13,167 nt of DNA from Microcaldota archaeon (GCA_023247345.1 JAHFGR010000017.1:1-13167); one strand, 5' to 3'. Counted from the first letter of the stretch, positions 1 through 6,183 are shown. Numbers and translations: made by a program. Notes: generated from the letters alone by a model not told the origin.

Positions 1-24
1 ACTTCCTCTATCATCTGATCCCAT
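1..24 (-). CDS. Start of a gene leaving the left edge; possible CxxC-type small protein (partial)
   Basis: Only eight codons lie inside the window: ATG at 24-22, reading MGSDDRGS. Three things support a real start. A GGTGT Shine-Dalgarno match sits at 33-29, five nt before the ATG. A TTTATAAA box lies at 60-67. The context AAAGGTGTAAA-n-ATGGGAT is almost the same as that before the CxxC-x17-CxxC gene at 8060, whose product starts MGYEGRGG. From this I infer a paralogue of that Gly/Arg/Asp-rich zinc protein. Too little is visible to confirm the family; any gene starting here is more certain than its identity. msrA ends 91 nt upstream on the same strand. Confidence 0.5.
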
Positions 25-59
25 ATTTACACCTTTGTTACGTTTATTAATTACTTATA

Positions 60-67
60 TTTATAAA
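60..67 (-). promoter_or_regulatory. TATA box for the left-edge gene
   Basis: TTTATAAA, palindromic. Transcription to the left would start near 38, giving a leader of about 14 nt that still holds the GGTGT site at 33-29. The rest of the 1-115 stretch is AT-rich and shows no other feature. Confidence 0.45.
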
Positions 68-115
68 GACGACAATTTATATTTATTTCTTTTTTCTATG
101 AAATTTTGGTTTAGC

Positions 116-625
116 TCATTTTTGTACTTTACTCAACACTTCTTTTACATTTATGTGACAGTATCCAATTCCGCCTCGCTTTTCCAGATATCGCTGATGA
201 TAATCTTCTGCAGGATAAAACTCTTTTGCAGGTTCGATCGAAGTAGCAATGCGGCCGCTGAATTTTTCCTTATTCATTTTTTCCTTTGATTTTTCCGCAG
301 TTTTTTTCTGTTTGTCGTTATGATAGAATATTATTGCGTGATATTGCGTTCCAACATCGTGACCTTGTCCATCTGCTTGCAATGGATTGTGTGCCTGCCA
401 GAACACGTCAAGAAGTTTCTCATAGCTGGTTTCTTTAAGATCGAACTTTATCTCTATTGCTTCTACATGACCAGTTTTACCAGTGCAAACTTCCTCGTAT
501 GTCGGGTTTTTTGTAGTTCCGCCCGTATAGCCAACTTTCGTCTCCTTAACACCATTTATCTGCCTAAATAGTTCTTCAACTCCCCAAAAGCACCCTGCAC
601 CAAATGTTGCCGTTTCAAGTTTCAT
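116..625 (-). CDS. msrA: Peptide-methionine (S)-S-oxide reductase MsrA
   Basis: Reduces methionine-S-sulfoxide in free methionine and oxidised proteins in the cytoplasm; the enzyme is recycled through thioredoxin. The 169-residue product has the full family pattern: GCFWG with the catalytic Cys at residue 12, VGYTGG, GHVEAIEIKFD, QGHDVGTQYHAIIF, and EDYHQRYL near the C-terminus. Cys156 in GYCH is a candidate resolving cysteine and Cys47 is a further one. The ATG at 625 is preferred over the in-frame TTG at 628, because it forms a TGATG overlap with the stop of the upstream PIN gene. This suggests translational coupling, so MsrA is probably made from the antitoxin-PIN transcript. Length is normal for a single-domain MsrA, with no fused MsrB. 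Confidence 0.96.
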   Translation of the reverse strand: MKLETATFGAGCFWGVEELFRQINGVKETKVGYTGGTTKNPTYEEVCTGKTGHVEAIEIKFDLKETSYEKLLDVFWQAHNPLQADGQGHDVGTQYHAIIFYHNDKQKKTAEKSKEKMNKEKFSGRIATSIEPAKEFYPAEDYHQRYLEKRGGIGYCHINVKEVLSKVQK

Positions 626-972
626 CAATATCCATTTGTAATATCGCAGTTTAAATATTTATGCAAATAGCTCAAGCAAGCATCACTAAAATTTATTTTC
701 TCATTAATGCTAGTATTTATAATAAACTCTAGTTCTTGTTTTCCAATATAAAATGTCCGAACATTAGCAGTATTCTTGGCATAGTCTAAAAACCAATTCA
801 TTATTTCATGCTTTTTTTGCTCGAGAAGCCAGCTTACAACTTCGGAAAGAGTAAAAGAATCAATAATTATTTTTTCATCGTCGTAGATTTCTATATCTTC
901 TTTAGCTTTTTTATGATTTACGTTGTTTGGATCAAAAAAAGCCTTCCAAAAACCAGTTGATGTTGCAATCAT
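625..972 (-). CDS. PIN-domain protein (VapC-like), probably degenerate
   Basis: The PIN family are Mg2+-dependent ribonucleases, many of them VapC toxins that cut tRNA or rRNA. This 115-residue protein shows the PIN layout: an N-terminal strand followed by TS and DPNNVNHKKA (residues 4-23), an acidic Glu44 in TLSEVVSWLL, and Asp97 in INFSDACLSYL. The usual first aspartate, just before the TS pair, is Ala3 here. The chain also stops five residues after Asp110 (CDITNGY), where family members usually continue into a strand and helix. So one of the three core acidic residues and the C-terminal end appear to be missing. It lies 4 nt after the antitoxin stop and overlaps the msrA start. It may be an inactive toxin or a relic; an in-frame extension upstream has no start codon before the antitoxin stop. 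Confidence 0.75.
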   Translation of the reverse strand: MIATSTGFWKAFFDPNNVNHKKAKEDIEIYDDEKIIIDSFTLSEVVSWLLEQKKHEIMNWFLDYAKNTANVRTFYIGKQELEFIINTSINEKINFSDACLSYLHKYLNCDITNGY

Positions 973-976
973 TGGT

Positions 977-1177
977 TCACCAGCAGGGTAAATTTTTTAT
1001 TGCGCCTTGTGTGTTTAAATATTTTTTTGGATTCTTTTTTTGTTGATCAAAATATTCTAAACCAAATTCTACTAATTGTTCTAAGGCATCTCCAACAGTA
1101 ATACCATATTCTTCAGCGTACTTTGAAATCGCCTCGCGTGTCTTTAGGTTTACATTTCTTATAGTATACATTTGCAT
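977..1177 (-). CDS. Ribbon-helix-helix-like antitoxin
   Basis: A 66-residue protein directly before the PIN gene, as in VapBC-type pairs. Residues 3-11 (MYTIRNVNL) look like the DNA-binding beta strand. Two helices follow (about 13-25 and 28-45) around the turn EYGITVGDALEQLVEFG, which fits a ribbon-helix-helix fold. The C-terminal part, rich in Lys, Asn and Gln, would be the toxin-binding tail. Such antitoxins repress their own operon, and a large inverted repeat sits immediately upstream at 1176-1203. The ATG at 1177 lies about 25 nt from the TATA centre, so the mRNA is probably leaderless; an ATG at 1171 is the alternative. The fold is inferred from the sequence pattern and the toxin context; no strong family signature is visible. 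Confidence 0.7.
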   Translation of the reverse strand: MQMYTIRNVNLKTREAISKYAEEYGITVGDALEQLVEFGLEYFDQQKKNPKKYLNTQGAIKNLPCW

Positions 1178-1203
1178 AAACGTATTACAAGTAATACATT
1201 TAT
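1176..1203. promoter_or_regulatory. Operator-like inverted repeat before the antitoxin
   Basis: The core is GTATTAC-AA-GTAATAC at 1182-1197, with perfect 7-bp arms. After one mismatch (1181/1198) the arms extend by five more pairs (ATAAA/TTTAT). That gives 12 of 13 pairs per arm around a 2-nt centre. The repeat runs into the TATA box on one side and touches the antitoxin start codon on the other. A repressor bound here would block transcription of the antitoxin-PIN-msrA unit, and possibly of the rhomboid gene. Binding by the antitoxin itself is an inference from the usual autoregulation of such pairs. Confidence 0.65.
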
Positions 1204-1206
1204 AAA
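1199..1206. promoter_or_regulatory. Palindromic TATA box shared by the antitoxin and rhomboid genes
   Basis: TTTATAAA reads the same on both strands. Its centre (1202.5) is 25.5 nt from the antitoxin ATG at 1177 and 26.5 nt from the rhomboid ATG at 1229. This is the archaeal TATA-to-start spacing in both directions, so both mRNAs would be leaderless. Confidence 0.6.
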
Positions 1207-1228
1207 TGTCAATGACAAAGTAAAAAAT

Positions 1229-1789
1229 ATGCCTTCCATATCAAATACGATCATAGCTATAATTATTATTTCTTTTTTAGCTCAACAGATATCACAAAAT
1301 TATGCAAATGCACTAATTTTTACAACGCTACGATTATTCACCGAGCCTTGGCGCCTTATAACGGCTATATTTCTCCATGCGCACCTAATTCATCTATTCG
1401 CCAATACTTATACAATTTATATTATTGGAAACGTTTTAGAAACAAAAATAAAAAAATCAGATTTCTTAAAAATATTTTTCCTTGGTGGGATACTCGGCTA
1501 TATCGGACAATGGGCAGCATATTTATTAAACTATTCTACTGTTAAATTGGGATTAGGTGCAAGTGGTGCAGTATCCCCACTTCTTGCAGCTGCAGCGGTT
1601 TTAATACCTGAAACAAAGGTAAATGTATTTTTCATTCCAATAAAAATAAAATACCTGGCTAGTATATTCTATATATTTGAAATTATCTCATTTACAATAG
1701 GAGATACTACTACTGACCATCAAACACATTTATTAACTGGATTATTTGGATTCATATATGGAGTTTACTTGAATAGTAGAAGTAAGTAG
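1229..1789 (+). CDS. Rhomboid-family intramembrane serine protease
   Basis: Cuts membrane proteins within or close to their transmembrane helices. The 186-residue product is a compact, multi-helix rhomboid with the expected landmarks: PWRLITAIFLHAHLIHLFAN near the second helix (His55 and Asn59 in the conserved HL-x3-N pattern), the catalytic Ser112 in GASGA, and the catalytic His167 in THLLTGLFGFIYG on the last helix. The ATG at 1229 is chosen over the in-frame ATG at 1172 for two reasons. The first 19 codons of the longer form overlap the operator and TATA region, and 1229 is 26 nt from a TATA box, which fits a leaderless mRNA. No large extra domain is present. Substrates cannot be read from the sequence. 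It is divergent from the antitoxin operon. Confidence 0.93.
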   Translation: MPSISNTIIAIIIISFLAQQISQNYANALIFTTLRLFTEPWRLITAIFLHAHLIHLFANTYTIYIIGNVLETKIKKSDFLKIFFLGGILGYIGQWAAYLLNYSTVKLGLGASGAVSPLLAAAAVLIPETKVNVFFIPIKIKYLASIFYIFEIISFTIGDTTTDHQTHLLTGLFGFIYGVYLNSRSK

Positions 1790-1815
1790 GGGGTCTCACA
1801 CATTTATTTTACTTG

Positions 1816-1823
1816 ATATAAAA
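1816..1823 (+). promoter_or_regulatory. Possible TATA box for the hydrolase-methyltransferase operon
   Basis: ATATAAAA lies in the 74-nt gap after the rhomboid gene. Transcription would start near 1846, leaving a short leader that holds GTGATC at 1856-1861. That matches part of the archaeal Shine-Dalgarno consensus but is very close to the ATG at 1864. Confidence 0.35.
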
Positions 1824-1863
1824 TAATTATAGAATTTCTAAAATATTTTAATAATGTGATCAA

Positions 1864-2601
1864 ATGAATAAATGTTTTATTCGGTATAAGTACGGAAATA
1901 TATGCGGAATCCTTAAGGAATTCAATAAGGATAACATAGTTATCATTTGCCATGGATTAACTTCATCTAAAGATAGTAGAACTGGAAAGGCGCTAACGGA
2001 TCGCCTTGCAAAAGAGCACTTATCATCTTTATCTATCGATTTATACGCGCACGGAGAAAGCGATGGTAAAATGCACGAACTTACAATATCAAAAGCAGTA
2101 GAAAGCGTTGTTGCGACGTATAACTACTTAAAATTACAAGGATACGAAAATATCTCACTTGTTGGCTCGAGTTTTAGCGGCATTGTGTGCTTGGTAACTG
2201 CAAGCGTAGTAGAAATAAGATCAATGGTGTTAAAATGCCCGGTCTTTGATTATATTAAACTGTTAAAGGCCAGATTAAAACCAGAGGACATAGAAAGATG
2301 GAGAAAAGAAGGAACTTTGAAACAGTTCGATGTATTTTTAGGTTATGAACTTTACGAAGATGCGCTATCCTATGATGTAACTGAAATCGCGAGAAAAGTA
2401 AGGTGCCCAATACTGTTTATCCACGGCTCAGGAGACAAACTTGTTCCGCCTGAACATAGCGAAGCTGCATTCAAATTAGTCAGTTCAGAAGAAAAGGAAC
2501 TCTGCATAATAAAGGGCGCTGATCATTTCTTTATTCACGAAAAACATTTTAATGAAGTTTTAAACGCAGCGTACGCTTGGCTTTTAAAATATATGAAATA
2601 A
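1864..2601 (+). CDS. Alpha/beta hydrolase (serine esterase/aminopeptidase S33-like)
   Basis: A cytosolic serine hydrolase of the lipase/esterase superfamily, 245 residues and without a signal peptide. The oxyanion segment is ICHGLTSSKDS (residues 28-38). The nucleophile elbow is VGSSFSGIV with Ser103, the acid is Asp191 in HGSGDKLVPPEHS, and the base is His221 in KGADHFF. The elbow reads G-x-S-x-S rather than the standard G-x-S-x-G, a small but real departure. The short segment between residues 125 and 170 (VFDYIKLL to ALSYDVTEIA) would be a lid domain. The substrate is unknown; relatives are carboxyl- or feruloyl-esterase-like. It is the first gene of a tightly spaced unit, with the methyltransferase gene starting 9 nt downstream. 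Confidence 0.9.
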   Translation: MNKCFIRYKYGNICGILKEFNKDNIVIICHGLTSSKDSRTGKALTDRLAKEHLSSLSIDLYAHGESDGKMHELTISKAVESVVATYNYLKLQGYENISLVGSSFSGIVCLVTASVVEIRSMVLKCPVFDYIKLLKARLKPEDIERWRKEGTLKQFDVFLGYELYEDALSYDVTEIARKVRCPILFIHGSGDKLVPPEHSEAAFKLVSSEEKELCIIKGADHFFIHEKHFNEVLNAAYAWLLKYMK

Positions 2602-2610
2602 GATTAAAAC

Positions 2611-3513
2611 ATGGAATTAAGCGCGTATAAAAATTGGCTCTCTAGTTATACTGATTCGGACAAATGCTTGGAAGTATTTTATAATCAAAAACAATTTTTT
2701 CGAGTTAATACAATTAAAATTAGCGTTGAGAAGTTTATAGAAGATACAAAAATCAAATGCAACAGATCAAAATATTGCGATACTGCGTTCGAACTAGAAG
2801 AAGATAGAAATTACGCGATAGGTAAGACTTGGGAATACTTTTTAGGTTATATTTACCCTCAGAGTTTAAGCTCAATTCTTGTTTCTTTAGCGTTTGACCC
2901 ACGATTCGATGCCCACGATTCAATGCTAACAGTACTAGACGTTGCAGCTGCGCCGGGTTCAAAATTCTCACATATAGCGGCATTGATGAAAAATAAGGGC
3001 GTATTGGTCGGCAATGACATAAAAAAAGAAAAAATATCTGCGCTTTATTCGACTATAAATCGATTAAATGTACTTAACTGCATTACTACCATTCGGGATG
3101 GAAGTAGATTAAACTGGAGAGAAAGATTCGATAACGTACTATTAGACGCGCCATGCACAGCACTAGGTAGTGGCGAAAGCGCTCTAAAACGCTGGCAAGT
3201 AGATCATTCTGAGCAGATTTCAATATTACAGAAGAAAATGCTTTTTAGCGCTTATGATGCATTAAAACCAGGTGGCGAACTGATCTATTCCACTTGCACA
3301 TACGCGAAGGAGGAAAATGAGGAGGTAGTAAATAACTTATTGCAAAATGTTTCAACTTCAAAGCTAGTAGAAATTAATCTTGATATTCCCCACGAATCTG
3401 GTTTAAGCGAGTATGGCAATGAATTTAGAAAATGTTATAGAATTTATCCGCAACACATACAAAGCGAGGGGTTTTTTATAGCGAAAATAAAAAAGCTAGA
3501 GGTTTTAGGGTAG
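2611..3513 (+). CDS. RsmB/NOP2/Sun-family RNA 5-methylcytosine methyltransferase
   Basis: Transfers a methyl group from S-adenosylmethionine to C5 of cytosine in tRNA or rRNA. The 300-residue protein has the family motifs in order: FRVNTIK (30-36), the SAM-binding LDVAAAPGSKFSHIA (109-123), the acidic VGNDIKKEK, the DAPC motif (Cys182), and STCTY (Cys229). These are the two cysteines used for catalysis and product release. The C-terminal RIYPQHIQSEGFFIAKIKK is also typical. In motif I the usual CAAPGGKT reads AAAPGSKF. The protein has no PUA domain of its own, but the next gene encodes one. Target base and RNA cannot be decided; archaeal Trm4-like tRNA enzymes are the closest match in architecture. 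Confidence 0.93.
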   Translation: MELSAYKNWLSSYTDSDKCLEVFYNQKQFFRVNTIKISVEKFIEDTKIKCNRSKYCDTAFELEEDRNYAIGKTWEYFLGYIYPQSLSSILVSLAFDPRFDAHDSMLTVLDVAAAPGSKFSHIAALMKNKGVLVGNDIKKEKISALYSTINRLNVLNCITTIRDGSRLNWRERFDNVLLDAPCTALGSGESALKRWQVDHSEQISILQKKMLFSAYDALKPGGELIYSTCTYAKEENEEVVNNLLQNVSTSKLVEINLDIPHESGLSEYGNEFRKCYRIYPQHIQSEGFFIAKIKKLEVLG

Positions 3514-3525
3514 AGGCATGATGAT

Positions 3526-3954
3526 ATGGGGCTTGGAAAAAGAGAAGAAAACTTTAGAAGATACATTGAGAATCATTTTAACTTGCAGCTGCCAGCAGAG
3601 GTTAATCTATTCTATGTTCGAGGCGTAAGAATAGGAAATAAAGAAATAATAAAAAGCGGCGTAGATGGCGAACTGGGTTATGCGGCGTGTGATGCAGGTT
3701 TTAACCCAACAAATTCATTTATCCAGAACTTTGGCTATCTGGCGAGAAAAAACGTAGTTAAAGTCGAGGGAAAGGAGGCAAAGGAATTTGCTAATGGAAA
3801 GGATGTCAAAAGAGATCTTGGAATAAAAAGCAAGTATGTTATTGTAAAATATAATAATTATGTTATTGGTTTGGGTTATTATTCTAAAGAACAGAAGAAA
3901 ATAATTAATAAAATTCCGGAGAAACGAAGGAGAGAAATAATAAATGAGATCTAA
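3526..3954 (+). CDS. Stand-alone PUA-type RNA-binding protein, probable partner of the methyltransferase
   Basis: 142 residues with no catalytic motif. The second half (about 76-136) looks like a PUA fold: NVVKVEGKEAKEFANGKDV, then a strand carrying KYVIVKYNNYVIGLGYYS, and a closing IPEKRRRE. This resembles the C-terminal PUA region of NOP2/RsmF-type methyltransferases. The first half (VNLFYVRGVRIG to AACDAGFNPTNSF) may be the small alpha/beta domain that precedes PUA in those enzymes. It starts 12 nt after the methyltransferase stop, so I infer that the two proteins form a split enzyme, this one gripping the RNA. Upstream ATGs at 3518 and 3521 are out of frame. The gene overlaps the alkyltransferase gene by 11 nt. 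Confidence 0.75.
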   Translation: MGLGKREENFRRYIENHFNLQLPAEVNLFYVRGVRIGNKEIIKSGVDGELGYAACDAGFNPTNSFIQNFGYLARKNVVKVEGKEAKEFANGKDVKRDLGIKSKYVIVKYNNYVIGLGYYSKEQKKIINKIPEKRRREIINEI

Positions 3955-4258
3955 AAACCCAACCAAGTTTCAGTTAGCAGTTTGGGCGGTATGCGCAAAA
4001 ATTCCAAAAGGAAAGGTTTCTACTTATACTAAGATTGCCCGAGCGATTGATAAGCCAAAAGCAGCAAGAGCAGTAGGCAATGCATTAAATAAAAATCCGC
4101 ATGCGTCTGTGCCATGCCATCGTGTTATTCGCAGTGATGGATCTATTGGCGGATTTGCACACGGTACGAAGAAAAAAATAGAAATGTTGAGAAAAGAAGG
4201 GGTGAAGATAAAGAATGGGAAAACCTTAACTACCCATCTCCTTCTTAATCTTAAGTAA
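3944..4258 (+). CDS. ogt: Methylated-DNA--protein-cysteine methyltransferase (O6-alkylguanine repair)
   Basis: Removes alkyl groups from O6 of guanine in DNA by irreversible transfer to its own cysteine. The 104-residue product is the catalytic domain only: FQLAVWAVCAKIPKGKVSTY, then KAARAVGNALNKNP with the arginine finger Arg42, then VPCHRVIRSDGSIGGFAHG with the acceptor Cys58. Because Cys is present at PCHR, this is a true transferase and not one of the alkyltransferase-like proteins that carry Trp there. The N-terminal domain of Ada/OGT-type proteins is absent. It is the last gene of its operon, and its final 33 bp overlap the 3' end of the convergent htpX gene. Confidence 0.93.
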   Translation: MRSKNPTKFQLAVWAVCAKIPKGKVSTYTKIARAIDKPKAARAVGNALNKNPHASVPCHRVIRSDGSIGGFAHGTKKKIEMLRKEGVKIKNGKTLTTHLLLNLK

Positions 4259-5188
4259 AGCATCCAGCCGCTTATAAGTAAGCGGATGAGTCATAAGCAA
4301 TTCAAACTTGCCCTTTTTCTTCTCATTATCAATCGCGTTTGCAATGTCTTTTTCATTTCCGCTTCCAATTATCTGGACTATTTCGTTTGTAAAGTGTGCC
4401 TCGCTTGCTGAGGAATTTGCAAAATAAAACGCGCTCACCATGCTTTGGGCATTGCCTTTAGCGTGCGAGGAAGCATAGCTTATTTTTGCAAGTGCACTCA
4501 TCAAATGTTCGGGTTTTTTAGTTGCATACGCGCCAAAAACGTCTGCATAATGCTCTCTTGACCTTGAAACTGCAAGAACTAATAATTGGCCTAAAAACTG
4601 CGCAATAAATGCACCGATCCAAACTAAAATAAAATTACCGCCTTTTCGATCGTTTCTACCTCCAAAAAGAATTACTGCATAATATAATATCACTGGAATG
4701 ACGCTTGCCAAAGTCATTACAACCACGTCTCTATGCTTGATGTGCCCCATTTCGTGAGCGAGCACGCCTTCAACTTCCTCTTTATTCAAAATTTTTAATA
4801 GACCCGTGTGTATCGCTATCCCGGCACTGCCTTGTGTTCTGCCAAATGCGAACGCATTCGGAGTTGGATTATTTACAATATATAGTTTGGGTTTTGGAAT
4901 TCCTGCGATATGCGCCAAGTGCTCGATTAATTGATGAATCTCAGGTGCATGCTCAACGGAAAGTTCTTTTGCCCCACTTGCCCATCTGATTATCACCGGA
5001 CCAAAATACCACTGAACTCCGATCATTAATAATGAAAATAAAATCCATACAAAAATCGCGCCAGTACCGCTAATGCCGCTCGAATAAAGGATCGCACCTA
5101 CAATGGCTGCTATGACACCAAAAATCAAAAGGCTCGTTAGCATAATTCTTAGATTCAAGTTGCCTGTACTTGGAAAAGATAAACCCAT
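4226..5188 (-). CDS. htpX: HtpX-type membrane zinc metalloprotease
   Basis: M48-family protease that degrades damaged or misfolded membrane proteins. The 320-residue product has two N-terminal membrane helices (about 15-36 and 44-64). The zinc site AHEMGHIKHRD follows (His145, Glu146, His149), then two more helices (about 153-175 and 185-208) and the third zinc ligand Glu212 in SRSREHYAD. KLYIVNNPTPNAFAFGR is the substrate-side strand typical of the family. The N-terminal start (FPSTGNLNLRIM) and GGAGG at 5202-5198 fix the ATG at 5188. It is the last gene of a four-gene minus-strand cluster, 39 nt after the membrane protein gene. A TATA-like stretch in that gap may give it a promoter of its own. 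Confidence 0.95.
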   Translation of the reverse strand: MGLSFPSTGNLNLRIMLTSLLIFGVIAAIVGAILYSSGISGTGAIFVWILFSLLMIGVQWYFGPVIIRWASGAKELSVEHAPEIHQLIEHLAHIAGIPKPKLYIVNNPTPNAFAFGRTQGSAGIAIHTGLLKILNKEEVEGVLAHEMGHIKHRDVVVMTLASVIPVILYYAVILFGGRNDRKGGNFILVWIGAFIAQFLGQLLVLAVSRSREHYADVFGAYATKKPEHLMSALAKISYASSHAKGNAQSMVSAFYFANSSASEAHFTNEIVQIIGSGNEKDIANAIDNEKKKGKFELLMTHPLTYKRLDALLKIKKEMGS

Positions 5189-5197
5189 TTAATCAAC

Positions 5198-5202
5198 CCT
5201 CC
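5198..5202 (-). promoter_or_regulatory. Shine-Dalgarno site for htpX
   Basis: GGAGG followed by GTTGATT, nine nt before the ATG. This is close to the archaeal GGAGGTGATC consensus and one of the strongest such sites here. Confidence 0.7.
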
Positions 5203-5225
5203 AACATGCTTAGTACACAAGAGTA

Positions 5226-5238
5226 AATTATATATTAA
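5226..5238 (-). promoter_or_regulatory. Possible internal TATA box for htpX
   Basis: TTAATATATAATT on the minus strand overlaps the stop codon of the upstream gene. Transcription would start near 5207, just before the GGAGG site. Confidence 0.3.
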
Positions 5239-5632
5239 AGAGCTCATTTAAATTCTTTTTCCTTAATATTGTCCTAATTTTGTCATTCAAAATGGGTGCC
5301 AAAAACGTAAAAACAAAGCAAAAGCAAATAATTATTACCTTTATATCATAGAATCGATCTAAGTAGAGAGCTGGAAAAGCGCCAAACCAGATTAGATTAG
5401 TATTTACGAAAAACTGGATATAAAAATCTAAGAATTTAAGGCCTAGAAATTTTAATGCCAGGTACAATAGAATAATTACGACTAGCGGGTTGAAAAAAGC
5501 CAAAGACCCATAAATGAATCCATAATATCCACCAAAAAACATTTGCACTAAAGGATCTATTTGTGAGATAAAAAATGACAATGCAACTACTAGTAAGGAA
5601 GAAATCCAAAAAAGCATATCGTCTAGCCGCAT
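5228..5632 (-). CDS. Small four-helix membrane protein, function unknown
   Basis: I do not recognise this family. The 134-residue protein is very hydrophobic with about four membrane helices: 7-25, 46-65, 74-91 and 98-115. The basic C-terminal tail (DKIRTILRKKNLNE) suggests a cytoplasmic C-terminus. No conserved polar motif stands out apart from the tyrosines and glycines in GGYYGFIYGS between helices 1 and 2. It lies between the zinc-ribbon gene (15 nt away) and htpX. A membrane partner or adaptor for HtpX is conceivable from position alone, with no motif to support it. Confidence 0.7.
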   Translation of the reverse strand: MRLDDMLFWISSLLVVALSFFISQIDPLVQMFFGGYYGFIYGSLAFFNPLVVIILLYLALKFLGLKFLDFYIQFFVNTNLIWFGAFPALYLDRFYDIKVIIICFCFVFTFLAPILNDKIRTILRKKNLNELFNI

Positions 5633-5647
5633 ATTCCTACATCCGAT

Positions 5648-5839
5648 TTATTTTTGTGCTTTCTTTTTGGTTAACTTTAGAAATTCTCCTTTGGTAACTG
5701 AGATCATGGGACCGTTAAAACTACATATGCTACAGATAAATGTAGATAACCCCTTATAATAAGCTGCAGCGGAGTAATCACTGCTTTCAGTTACTGGATT
5801 TTTACAGCTTGGGCAAATGTTTATTCTTGGTTCGGCCAT
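5648..5839 (-). CDS. Small zinc-ribbon protein
   Basis: 63 residues with two CxxC knuckles (Cys9/Cys12 in CPSC and Cys36/Cys39 in CSIC) separated by 23 residues. This is the geometry of a zinc ribbon. The tail KGEFLKLTKKKAQK is basic. No enzyme domain is present, so a role in nucleic-acid or protein binding is likely but unassigned. The gene starts 9 nt after the AhpD-like stop, and TGATC lies just before the ATG. Confidence 0.75.
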   Translation of the reverse strand: MAEPRINICPSCKNPVTESSDYSAAAYYKGLSTFICSICSFNGPMISVTKGEFLKLTKKKAQK

Positions 5840-5848
5840 ATGATCATT

Positions 5849-6124
5849 TTATTCTTTCTTTTCTTCTTTCCAAGTCTTGCTCCCGTAAGTAAGTGCTGCG
5901 CCAGCGCATACGCTTGCAGATACATAAACAGCTTCTTTCATCTCCTCTGGTGTTGCACCTGCAACTCGAGCTTTTTGAGAATGTGAATCGATACATTTTT
6001 CGCATCTTAAAGCTGCTGCCACTGCCAATGCCATCAGTTCTTTAGTTTTTTTATCTAGTTTTCCTGGTTCATAAGCCGCTCTATGAAACGCAAAATATCC
6101 ATCAGCTAGTTTATCCTCTGACAT
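5849..6124 (-). CDS. AhpD-like / carboxymuconolactone decarboxylase-family protein
   Basis: 91 residues of the all-helical AhpD fold, with the redox motif CEKCIDSH (Cys41, Cys44, His48 from this start). In AhpD-type proteins this site has peroxidase or disulfide-exchange activity. The context KTKELMALAVAAALRCEKC ... KARVAGATPEEMKEAVYV is typical for single-domain members. The start is set at 6124 rather than the in-frame ATG at 6136, because a near-perfect GGTGAT site (6134-6129) lies between them, 4 nt before the 6124 codon. The CTTATAAA box at 6163-6156 would start the mRNA near 6134. It is the first gene of the AhpD-zinc ribbon-membrane-HtpX cluster. The electron partner is unknown. Confidence 0.9.
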   Translation of the reverse strand: MSEDKLADGYFAFHRAAYEPGKLDKKTKELMALAVAAALRCEKCIDSHSQKARVAGATPEEMKEAVYVSASVCAGAALTYGSKTWKEEKKE

Positions 6125-6128
6125 TATA

Positions 6129-6134
6129 ATCACC
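6129..6134 (-). promoter_or_regulatory. Shine-Dalgarno site that decides the AhpD-like start
   Basis: GGTGAT, 4 nt before the ATG at 6124. The ATG at 6136 overlaps it and would lack any such site. Confidence 0.75.
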
Positions 6135-6155
6135 ATATAAAATTCGTAAAAAAGG

Positions 6156-6163
6156 TTTATAAG
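6156..6163. promoter_or_regulatory. TATA box between divergent AhpD-like and SelB-like genes
   Basis: TTTATAAG (CTTATAAA on the minus strand). Leftward transcription would start near 6134, ahead of the AhpD-like gene. Rightward transcription would start near 6186, giving the SelB-like gene a leader of about 85 nt. No other TATA-like element is seen closer to that gene. Confidence 0.5.
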
Positions 6164-6183
6164 GATAAGCCAATAGAATAGCT

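Noticed and set aside
1172..1228. Rhomboid start at the upstream ATG 1172
   Set aside because: The extra 19 codons overlap the operator and TATA box; the ATG at 1229 has the right spacing for a leaderless mRNA.
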